From NCBI GenBank assembly GCA_028571685.1, contig CM053166.1, positions 64,194,111 to 64,258,110 of the forward strand: 64,000 nt of DNA, given 5' to 3'. The notes beneath the pieces were generated by a model. That model searched no databases, was not told where the DNA came from, and saw only the letters and a list, made by a program, of their open reading frames with translations. This document shows, piece by piece, positions 11,715-19,937 of the stretch. Made by a program: the position numbers and the translations under genes. Numbering within the stretch: the first letter of the stretch is position 1; each line of letters opens with the position of its first letter. This DNA is from Heterohyrax brucei. Its lineage: Eukaryota; Chordata; Mammalia; Hyracoidea; Procaviidae.

Positions 11715-11947
11715 CTTCCATGTATTTTGCTTCTGTATGACCCTGTGGTGCAATGAATTACTTAATATGGCCCTCTTCACCATGTTCTTTGTGACTTACC
11801 ACAATAATTAAGTGGGACTATGCAAATAAGGTACATGGAATTTGTGATGGCTGGGGTTGTGTATCAACTTGGTTAGGTCATGATTCCCAATGTTATATGG
11901 TTGCCCTCTGTTAGAGCAGCACTAGCTGACTAAAACAGAATTTGGAC

Positions 11948-12021
11948 GGGTTTTCTGGGGAAGCAAAACCAGTAACACGTGTATGTACAAGGAAAGATTT
12001 ATATACACAAAGTACAAGGAA

Positions 12022-12062
<41 letters not shown>

Positions 12063-12211
12063 CTTTCCGTCGGATCCGACTCGACAGCACTTGGCTTCCT
12101 CAGTTGCGTGAGCTGTTTCCTATATATATATATATCTTTCCTTGTACTTTATATATATAAATCTTTCCTTGTACATACATGTGTTACTGGTTTTGCTTCT
12201 CTAGAAAACCC
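11948..12211. repeat. Large inverted repeat with AT-rich loop
   Basis: The left arm (11948-12030) reads gggttttctggggaagcaaa, accagtaacacgtgtatgta, caaggaaagatttatata. The right arm (12130-12211) is its reverse complement with only a few differences and ends gcttctctagaaaaccc. The 99-bp spacer holds a (TA)n run, a 12-bp palindrome gtcggatccgac (12069-12080) and a SINE tail (tcgacagcacttggc). It could extrude as a cruciform. Confidence 0.92.
12068..12096 (+). mobile_element. SINE-tail micro-fragment inside the palindrome
   Basis: cgtcggatccgactcgacag then cacttggc, the same tail variant as at 30524-30565, 32484-32522 and 35471-35536. No TSD is clear here because both flanks are repeats. Confidence 0.65.
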
Positions 12212-12928
12212 AGCCTAAGATACCCTCCATTGCATGCATTGTGCATTCTCACCTCTATGTATTGATGAGGCATAATTGGTATAGGGTGTGTCCTGGCAGC
12301 TTTGATTGAGGGCATGACTGAAGTTCCACCTTTACTAAAGTTATGTCCTTCCCTGGGGTGTGACTTACATCTAACATATGTGTCCTGGTGAGGCTCTCTC
12401 TCTCTCTCTACATCTAGATCCTATGTCCAGTTTGTAATCAAATAACCTCCAATTCTTGAGACTCAAGCCAGAGACTTGATATCTGACCTACAGATTCTGA
12501 AATGCACCAGCCTCCACAGCTACTTGGGCCAGCAGCCTATCATGTGACCTGATTTTCCAGCTTCTACAGCTTTTCTGAGCCAGCAGGCTGTGGTCTGAGC
12601 TGCTGGTGTGGGTTCATCAGCCCCTGCAGCCATTTGGGTCAGGAGAAAACTTCCTGCCCCATGAATTTGGGATTTGCCAGCCTCAGCTGTGTGAGCCATT
12701 TATTTTAAGTAGTTTATGAGTTCTGTGAGGTACTGCAGCTAATTAAGAAACCGAAAGGCAGGATGGCAAGTACAGAGGTGATAAGGAGTAGTTGATGTCA
12801 GAGATGATGGAACGATGTAGCAGCTTGGAAAAGTTAGACACCTGGGACATCTTTAACCTACACCTCATAGAAGCCAGCTTTGTGCTGATTCTTGCAAAAT
12901 AAACTATTCATTTACACCCTAATAAGAA

Positions 12929-13258
12929 GTAGTACTGGTTCAGTGGTACAATTCTTGCCTTTCATGCAGACCCAGGTTCAATTTGTGTACCTCCTACAGA
13001 GCCGCCACCTGTCAGTGGAGGATTGCATGTTACTATGATGCTTAGCAAGTTTTGGCAGAGTTTCTAGACTAACAGAGAGTAGGAAGAAAGGCTTGGTCAT
13101 CAACTTCTGAAAAATCAGCCAATAAAAAAACATATTGATCACAATGGTTCTATCAGCAGCAGATCATGGGGATTGTGCAGGACTAGACAGCATTTTATTC
13201 CATCATGCATGGGGTTGAATGAGTCAGGGGCTGATTCCACAGCAGCTAACAACAACAT
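12929..13258 (+). mobile_element. tRNA-Gly-like SINE, full length, RTE-type tail
   Basis: The head resembles a tRNA-Gly gene: box A tggttcagtggta (12936-12948), gaattcttgcc-like stem, and box B ggttcaatt (12975-12983). Then a body: gtcagtggaggattgcatgt, actatgatgcttagcaag, gactaacagagagtaggaag, atcatggggattgtgcagga. The tail gctgattccacagcagctaa, caacaacata matches RTE 3' ends, so RTE is the likely mobilising LINE. Not a tRNA gene: it is embedded in a repeat body and has no intact acceptor stem. Confidence 0.88.
12936..12983 (+). promoter_or_regulatory. Pol III A and B boxes of the SINE
   Basis: Box A tggttcagtggta is intact. Box B ggttcaatt has one change from ggttcgatt at the CpG position, as expected from methyl-CpG decay. 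Known to recruit TFIIIC in tRNA-derived SINEs; activity here is unknown. Confidence 0.7.
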
Positions 13259-13399
13259 ATTTGGTGACTGCATCACTGGGTTTCTGGGTAATCATGATTC
13301 TGAGAGACTCCTTTGATAACAAAAGTAATGCCATTTTTCCATCTCTGTCCAGAACAGCAGAATTCACCTTGGCAAGATGGTACCTAGATTCCCTGTACT

Positions 13400-14160
13400 G
13401 TCTTATTATGGTGATAAGGGATGGTATGGTATAGTGAATTACTTAATACAGCCCTTCTAGTCATAGTTTTTGTAACTCCCACTAAATGATGGAATGGAAC
13501 TATTTAAATGAAGTGTCTCTGGCCCACCATGGGGATTCAATATCTTGTTAATAATGTAAACAAGGTTCATGGCACCTTGTCAGTATAAGATTACGCAAAT
13601 AAGATATATGAAACCCTAACAAGAGGATTTGTCAGTTTTACCACACCACTAGGCTTAACGGGAGAGACAGGAAGAAACAGGAGTTGTAACATGGAAGACA
13701 GCAAGAGACGGGGGCACAAGATGGCAGGAACCAGGAGACTGGTGAGAGGCAACAGCCATGGGACTTACTGTCCTAAGGAGCTAAGAAGTATAATGCTTGC
13801 CTGAGAAGGTCCCCAGCAGGGCCCAACATCAGAAGACAGGAAGAAGCTGTCTTAATCAAGGAACTGTGTCCTGAGTTATTATTCCTGTTATTTCCAAGTT
13901 GATCCTGATCCCAAGTTGTACACTGTTACTTCTCTAATAAAGCACTTAACTGTACATACAGTCCATGAGTTCTGTGAGACAATTGCAATGAATTACTGAA
14001 CCTAAAGAAGGGAGCAGGAGTACTGAAGGGAAGAGGAGTAGTAGATGTTAGAGGTGATGGAGTGGTGCAGCAGTTTGGAAAAGTTGGACATTTGAGACGT
14101 ATTTAACCTCCATCTCATAGAAACGAGCTTTGTGATGATTCTTAAAAAATACATTATTCA
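13400..14160 (+). mobile_element. Unnamed LTR-like repeat, copy 2 (most complete)
   Basis: Uninterrupted copy. Landmarks: tagtgaattacttaatacag, ggcccaccatggggattcaa, caggaagaaacaggagttgt, gaagacaggaagaagctgtc, ctctaataaagcacttaact (poly(A)-signal-like AATAAA at about 13936), ccatgagttctgtgagaca, gcagcagtttggaaaagttg, ctccatctcatagaaacgag. No coding sequence. I infer an LTR from its length of about 750 bp and the poly(A) signal, but a composite SINE or MER element is also possible. Confidence 0.6.
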
Positions 14161-14274
14161 TTTATCTGGGTACTTGACCTTCTGCAGAGTCACCACAGGG
14201 AGCCAGGAGTTCTGCACAGTTAAGGCTAAGTGCTGGATACCAGTTAGCTGGTATCCTGAGCACAGTAGGGTTCC

Positions 14275-14353
14275 ATTGTCCCCAAACTTCTATACATGTA
14301 CTGGGGGTTAGGACTTCAAACATATCTTTGGGAGGCACAAGTCAATCCACAAC
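14275..14353 (-). mobile_element. LTR end fragment, antisense
   Basis: gggggttaggacttcaaaca, tatctttgggaggcacaagt, caatccacaacag resembles the antisense first 60 bp of an MLT1/MaLR-like LTR. Short. Confidence 0.45.
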
Positions 14354-15364
14354 AGCTATGTAACAAAAAACTGTATTTTTTTTAATTAAAATGATTTCCT
14401 GGAGAGAAATTTCATTTGCATTTACATGCCCAGTTCCAAATTCTTCCAAAAACCTAAAAATGGAAATGTTCTCTATGCCAGTCCAATTCTTCTAAGGAAT
14501 AGGCTATAATGTTTAAGGGATGAAAACTCACCAAGTTTCTTAAAAGGTTAATGTCTTAAAAGATACGTGTCAGAACTAGTGCATCACCTGAAACCAGCAG
14601 TTGGTAGTCAACCACACACATCACTTGAGATTTTCAATAGAAACAGCCACTTCCATCAATGAAGCAGCAAGGCAAAACCAAACAGAAGTGTTAACTTGAT
14701 CTCCAAAGCCGTCTGGGAATTTGGGCAAGGAGGCAGAAAATTTTACATCCCAAGGACCCCAGTACACACTCGGATCTCACCTGGCATCTAGGTACTCAGG
14801 AGTTATATTTTGGGATCTGCAACCACTGCGGGATCAACTATCTGCACAACTACAGTGGTGTGTGTTTTAATGGCTAAATTACCACCATCTCTCTTGAGCA
14901 ATGCATAATAATGATGCTTTGAATTTACATATGCTTTTATTCCTTCAAATGAGTAAATATATATTTATTTTCTATTCCAATACATCTCATGTCAAGAAAT
15001 TGTTCTTCTTTTGCTATCAGAATTTTTGTAAACTACATTGTATTTCTCCTGGTTATGTCCTCCTAGGTCAAATAAATTTCTTCTCTGTGTTAACACATTT
15101 CAATAGCTGTATACTGAAGTCAGGCCAGTTCTCCTCCCTCCTTTCAAGCTTGTATCCATTAAATTGACTTCAAATCCATTTAAAAGAGAGTGGTGGGGGA
15201 AGGAGTGCCATAAAACACCACCAGCAATGTTTTTACATACACCTTATATATTTCCTAATCATTCTTTCTGCATAGTTTCTATAATTATTTTTGTTCCTCT
15301 TTTCCATTTCAGGAAAAAAAAATCTAAGTTAAATATTGGCAACATCATTATATAAAAAAGAATT
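14354..15364. other. Unassigned sequence
   Basis: About 1 kb with no recognised repeat or gene. Two short plus-strand frames (14901-15167, 15164-15355) are AT-rich and have no domain. A pyrimidine tract ending ttccatttcag at about 15314 looks like a splice acceptor but precedes no exon I can support. Confidence 0.35.
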
Positions 15365-15369
15365 TTCAC

Positions 15370-15561
15370 TTGGCAGAAATGATGTCAGCAAAGAGGCAGT
15401 GGAATGATGCATTCAAAGCCTTGAAGGAGAAAAACATCCAACCAAGAATTATATATCCTGAAAAACTGTCTTTCAAATACAAAGACAAAATTAAGACATT
15501 CATGGATAAACAGAAGCTTAGAGACTCACAGAAATCCAATCAAAACTACAAGAAACACTGA
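15370..15561 (+). pseudogene. L1 ORF1 C-terminal domain remnant
   Basis: Reads SAKRQWNDAFKALKEKN and LSFKYKDKIKTFMDKQKL, the conserved ORF1p RRM-to-CTD region that binds RNA. It ends with a stop about where ORF1 would normally end. Confidence 0.85.
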
Positions 15562-16024
15562 AAGAAGCTCTTTGCTTAGAAAAACAAAACCATGAAGTGT
15601 ATGCTTAAGGAGGCAATGCAGGACACAAAATCCAGAAACCTACTCCAGTAAGCAAGGCACAAAGCTCAATCAAAGCTATAATATTAAAAAAAAAAAAGGG
15701 AACCAGTAATCATAACATGAAAACTATGACACATCACACTAAAAAGAGAGATATATTAAAGTCCTTTCAGATGGACAGGAAGTTAAAAAGATATGTAGAA
15801 ATTAAAACTAGGTTTAAACTTAGAATGTTAAGGAGGATCATAGGGATAGCTGCAAAGCACGACAACAATGCAACATATCTAAACAAGAAATATAATAAGG
15901 GAGTCTCAACAAACACAAAACCAACACTGAAAAAGATGAAAAGTCAACCTATTGAGAAGAATCACCCAGAACAGAATATTAAGAGCAACAGAGAAAACAC
16001 CAACACAAAAATAAACACACCAAA

Positions 16025-16313
16025 ATGACAGCACTAAACACACACCTATCAATAATTACACTGAACGTAAATAGACTGAACATTCTAATAGAGACAATGA
16101 GTGGCATCTTGGATCACAGGACATGACCCGTCTATATGTTGCTTACAAGAAACATACGTCAGACTTAAAGATATGAACAAACTGAAAATCAAAGGATGGA
16201 ATAATATATATCAAGCTAACAACAGGCTGTGGAGAAATTGGAACTCTCCTACATTGCTGCTGGGATTGCAAGATGGTACAACCTCTTTGGAAAACAATCT
16301 GGTGCTTCCTTAA
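16025..16313 (+). pseudogene. L1 ORF2 N-terminus fused to ORF2 C-terminus
   Basis: The start ATG at 16025 gives an endonuclease-like beginning (IITLNVNRLN). After a frame break, 16101-16230 reads CCLQETYV (containing the catalytic Glu region) and KIKGWNNIYQANN. From about 16230 it reads the C-terminal WRNWNSPTLL segment, the equivalent of the Cys-rich region at 22260. RT motifs are absent. Confidence 0.8.
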
Positions 16314-16805
16314 AAAGCTGGAAATAGACATACCATTTGATCTGTAATTCCATTGCTTAGAATTTATCCTGCAGAAACAAAGGTTGTCACACAAACAGAC
16401 ACATGTACAAAAATGTTTGTTGCAGCACAGTCCACAATAGCAAAAGGTTGGAATCAAATCCGATGCCCAACAACAGATGAATGGATAAGCAAACTATGGT
16501 AGATATACTCAATGGAACAGTATGCTATGATAAAAACCAATGACAGTTTTAGAAAGCATCTCATAATGTGGTCTTATTTGGAAAAGATCATGCCGAGTGA
16601 AATCAGTCAGTGTCAAAAGGACAAGTTTTCTATGAGCTCCTGTTATAAGGACTTAACAAGAGAATTATCCACAGAAGAAAGTGATTGTGTTGGCTGTATG
16701 GGGGGGTGGGGGGCTGAGAGTTTATCATAGATGAAATAATTGATAGATGCTAGAAATTTTATTCTTTTACTGTAATTAATAAAAAAATAAAGTTAAAAAA
16801 ACACA

Positions 16806-16866
16806 GGCAGGTGAATAGGCAGGCAGTTGATGGAGGGAGAAGGAAAGAGAGAGAGGGAGGAAGGGA
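16806..16866 (+). repeat. Purine-rich tract
   Basis: ggcaggtgaataggcaggca, then gagggagaaggaaagagaga and gggaggaagggaatg; degenerate (GGGA/GAGA)n just after the L1 tail. Confidence 0.7.
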
Positions 16867-17351
16867 ATGCAATAATTTTCTTATTTTGGTGGACTTGTTT
16901 GTCTTGTGGTTTAACAGCTTAGGCATTTTTCATTTCCTTTTTTAAGCTTTTTAGTAGGCTTAGCCTTAAAATGTCATCAATAGTAGCAGTAAAAGTGAAA
17001 AAATGCACTAACATTTACAATTAAAGTTAGAGAGTGTTTCTTGATCAGGGTAATGTTGTAGAATTTAGTTTGTACACATTCCTTATCTTTCCACTGTTAA
17101 TCTGTGCTACATAGTAATTCTGGATACAATTTGTGGCATTGTCAAGAGAAAAGGGACCTTTTTAAAAAAACTGAATCATTGATTTGGCACCAGAGACAAA
17201 AAAGCCCAGATCAATTAATAATATTATTTTTCTACTGATTGATGCTCTGCCAAGACACTAATGTATGCATATTAGACAGGAAAGAGAATGACAAACTGTT
17301 GTTTTGACGATGTAAAATAAAGCATTATAAAGAAGCAATTTCAAAAAAAAA
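16867..17351. other. Unassigned sequence between two L1s
   Basis: AT-rich with no recognised repeat; no open frame of note. It may be the original unique locus sequence. Confidence 0.4.
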
Positions 17352-17479
17352 AGAAAAGAAGACTTTAATGTAAAATCCACCATTGTGGACAAGGATGATC
17401 ACTATTTATGGTTGAAAGGTTCAATACACAAGAAGGACTTAATATTAAATATTTGGGCACCCAGTACTAGAGCATCTAA

Positions 17480-18555
17480 ATGCACCAAACACTGACTACA
17501 TTGAAAGAGGAGATAGCTTACTCCACAGTAATAGTTGGCGACTTCAACACTCCATTTTCAGTAACATATAGATCATCTAGAAAAAAGCTCAGTAAAGACA
17601 CAGAAGATCTTACTGCAATGACTAATCAATTATACCTCATCAACATATACAGAACTTTTATTGGTCAATAGATCTTCTCCAAAGCACAAGGAACATTTTT
17701 TCAGAATAGACCATGTGTTAGGACATAAAATAAATTTCAACAAAATCCAAACCATTGAATTATTGGGAGGCATCTTCTCAGACCATAAAACCATAAAAGT
17801 CAAAATCAGTAGCAGAAAAAACATAGAAAGAAATTGGAACTCATGGAAAAAGAACAATCACTTGCTCAAAAAGCCATGGGTTATAGAAGAAATCAAGGAT
17901 GAAATAAAGGAATTTATGGAATTAAATGAGAATGAAAAGACATCCTACCAGAACCTATGATATACAGACAAAGCAGGGCTCAGAGATCAGTTGATCTCTA
18001 TAAATGCACACATCCAGAAGGAAGAAAGGATCCAAACCAAAGAATTAACCCTACAGCTTGAACAGGTAGAAAAAGAGCAATGAAGGAACCCCTCAGGCAA
18101 CAGAAGAAAACAGATAATAAAGGTTAGAACAGAACTAAATGAATTAGAAAATAGAAGAACAATTGAAAAAATTAACAAAATGAAAAGCTTGGTTCTTTGA
18201 AAAGATCAACAAAATTGACAAACCGTTGGCTAAACTTATAAAAGAAAAACAGGAGAAGAAACAAATAAGTGGAATAAGAAATGACATTGGACATATTAGA
18301 ACAGATTCAACTAAAATAAAAAGCATCATAACAGAATATTACAAAACACTGTACTCAAACAGATTTGAAAACATAGAGGAACTGGAGAAACTCCTAGATT
18401 CATATCACCTACCAAAACTATCACAAGAAGTAGAACAACTTAATAAACTCATTAAAAAGGAAGAGGTTGAAAAAGTCATGAAAAAACTAACCCAAAAAAT
18501 CCTGGCCCAGAAGTCTTCACTACAGAATTATAGCAAGTTTTTAGAAAAGAATTAA
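17480..18555 (+). pseudogene. Older L1 ORF2: endonuclease C-terminal half and linker
   Basis: Three broken frames. 17480-17671 has IVGDFNTP (endonuclease Asp/Asn motif). 17661-17960 has IDHVLGHK and SDHKTIKVKI (the SDH catalytic motif). 18226-18555 has the linker IRNDIGHIRTDSTKIKSIIT and the start of the palm. In L1, ORF2p nicks TTTT/A targets and primes reverse transcription; this copy cannot. Confidence 0.88.
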
Positions 18556-18560
18556 CTCCA
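18545..18560 (+). repeat. Left TSD of the young L1
   Basis: AAAAGAATTAACTCCA, repeated exactly at 23706-23721. The 16-bp length and A-rich start (antisense TTTT) fit an L1 endonuclease target. Confidence 0.97.
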
Positions 18561-18571
18561 GGGGGCGGATT

Positions 18572-18580
18572 CAAGATGGC
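18572..18580 (-). promoter_or_regulatory. YY1-type site at L1 +12
   Basis: CAAGATGGC (reverse GCCATCTTG) fits the YY1 core. Further GCCAT cores occur at 19002-19006 and 19200-19204 in the monomers. Binding is inferred only. Confidence 0.6.
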
Positions 18581-18998
18581 AGACTAAGCCCACGTCTCCT
18601 TCTATCCCTCTGGAAACCAAGACCTGAACTGACAATCAAACAGAGCCTTCTGAGCACCTAATCAACCTCAGGACACGGCACAGAGCTGTTAATTGGGACT
18701 TTATACCACTCAGCGAAAAATCTCTCTTTCGCTGACTCCCGCTCCTGGCTAGCCCCGGCTCTCACGGACTGAAAGTAAACGTACCGTTTTGACTCTTTTT
18801 TTTCCTCGGTCTCGGCTGGCAGGCGGAGCTGGTCCTTGCCCGGCGGCTGGACTCAGACGCACTGCTGGGGGGATAGGCAGGCGAAATTCCCATATTCTGA
18901 GAGCCAGGCTCGGGACTCTGTTAATCTAGACACTTTGAGCCTTTCGTTTTGTAGCTGCCTCAGTGGGGTTTGTGCAGAACTCCGTGGTCAGGGTGCGG

Positions 18999-19394
18999 GA
19001 CGCCATGTTGGTACCAAGATTTTAGCGGGACCTTGTTATTAGCCTGGGAGCCAGTGCCTGCAAACGGGACCGCGCTTCTCCGTGAGAAAAGTAGTGATTT
19101 TGCATAGTGCTGCCTACATTGGGGGCCCTGCAACAGAAGCAAAGGAATCGCTGCCTCTGGGCACCTTGAGCCCCCCTATCTGCTGCCTGTGTGGAGGACG
19201 CCATTTTGGGTACGGTGGCCGCAGCTGGACCTAATTCTTAGCTTGGGAGCCAGAGCCTGCCCACAAGAGAGTGCTTTTCTATCACAAAACCAGTACTCGA
19301 CGCAGTGTTGGATAAGGCTAGGCCCTCTCAGCAGAGGCCACCAGGGCACTAGCAGTGCTGTATTCTGAACTAGTTTGTTATCATCTGGGGTTGG
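18999..19394 (+). repeat. Two diverged 198-bp monomers in the L1 5'UTR
   Basis: Unit 1 begins gacgccatgttgg at 18999; unit 2 begins gacgccattttgg at 19197. At offset 30-31, both have gacct...ttag then ttgggagcca/ctgggagcca and gcctgc (28 of 33 identical). At offset 72-74 both have gYgcttYtc. Spacing is kept over the unit, so this is a tandem duplication rather than chance similarity. Confidence 0.85.
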
Positions 19395-19559
19395 ATATAG
19401 TGGCGCTTACTTTGTCAGATGGGAAGAGGGACCTCTACACCTGAAAACCTAACTGACTTGTGAACTGGTCAGATACCTTTTGCTTTACATTTGAAGACAG
19501 CCTAGAGAAACATTTGCAATCCATCCTCACAGTACCTCTTCCTGCCTCTATATACTCAC

Positions 19560-19937
19560 ATGGGACCCAAAAAGCAACAGACAATTGTGGCATACAAGCA
19601 ATCACTCATGGCTTCAGAAGGCTCCCAAACAAAGCAACCAAGGAGTTTTCCAGATGAAGAAACTTTTATGAAAGCATCAGGAAGTGAATACAAATTGATT
19701 ATATACAGGGCCCTTCTAGACCTTATACAAAATGCAGCAGAACAAAATGAAAAATTAAGCAAGTTGTTTGATCTGATGGAACACCAGTACTCTCAAATCC
19801 AACAGATCAAGAAGAAAATCAAAGACATAGAAACTTCCATGCAAAGCCAAGAAAACAGAATGGAACAAACGGAAAAAAGAATTTCTGACTTGGAAGACAG
19901 AGCTACTGATGCCAGTGTATATGAGAAAAACAATTGA
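19560..19937 (+). pseudogene. L1 ORF1, C-terminally deleted
   Basis: Starts MGPKKQQTIVAYKQ, as in other L1 ORF1 copies here (base 1). About 118 codons of authentic ORF1 follow: N-terminal region, then heptad-rich coiled coil (LFDLMEHQYSQIQQIKKKI, EKRISDLEDRA). It then runs across the deletion junction for a few codons and stops. The RRM and C-terminal RNA-binding domains are missing, so it cannot act as the nucleic-acid chaperone. Confidence 0.92.

Larger units (their letters stand above)
11846..12716 (+). mobile_element. LTR-like element within copy 3, carrying a palindrome
   Basis: Starts tgtgatggctggggttgtgt and atcaacttggttaggtcatg, a typical sense start for an old mammalian LTR family. 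It continues after the palindrome with gaggcataattggtatagg, a CT run (12394-12408), and repeated cagcctccacagct / ccagcttctacagc blocks, ending ttattttaagtag. It probably inserted into copy 3. Confidence 0.5.
11715..12912 (+). mobile_element. Unnamed LTR-like repeat, copy 3, split
   Basis: The left part (11715-11845: gcaatgaattacttaatatg, gcccttcac-type, gcaaataaggtacatgg) and the right part (12717-12912: gagttctgtgaggtactgca, ggtgataaggagtagttgat, gcagcttggaaaagttagac, catagaagccagctttgtg) match the start and end of copy 2. The middle is replaced by another LTR-like element. Confidence 0.6.
15365..16799 (+). mobile_element. L1, internally deleted
   Basis: The order is L1-like but shortened: ORF1 RRM/C-terminal region (15370-15561), a degenerate ORF1-ORF2 junction, ORF2 start at 16025, N-terminal endonuclease to about 16228, then a direct jump to the extreme ORF2 C-terminus (from about 16230), a short G-rich 3'UTR (ggggggtggggggctgagag) and an A-rich tail ending near 16799. 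About 3 kb, including the whole RT, is missing relative to a normal L1. Confidence 0.85.
18561..19559 (+). promoter_or_regulatory. L1 5'UTR / internal promoter
   Basis: About 1 kb, GC- and CpG-richer than the surroundings (e.g. cccggcggctggactcagac). It starts gggggcggattcaagatggc. Element base +12 to +20 (18572-18580) is CAAGATGGC, an inverted YY1 core at almost the same place as in human L1, where YY1 sets accurate initiation. A diverged tandem monomer occupies 18999-19394. Confidence 0.85.

Noticed and set aside
12929..13000. Possible functional tRNA-Gly gene
   Set aside because: A and B boxes are present, but the acceptor and anticodon stems do not close and the sequence continues into a SINE body with an RTE tail.
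15300..15314. Splice-acceptor-like pyrimidine tract with CAG
   Set aside because: No downstream coding exon; the L1 fragment begins about 50 bp later.
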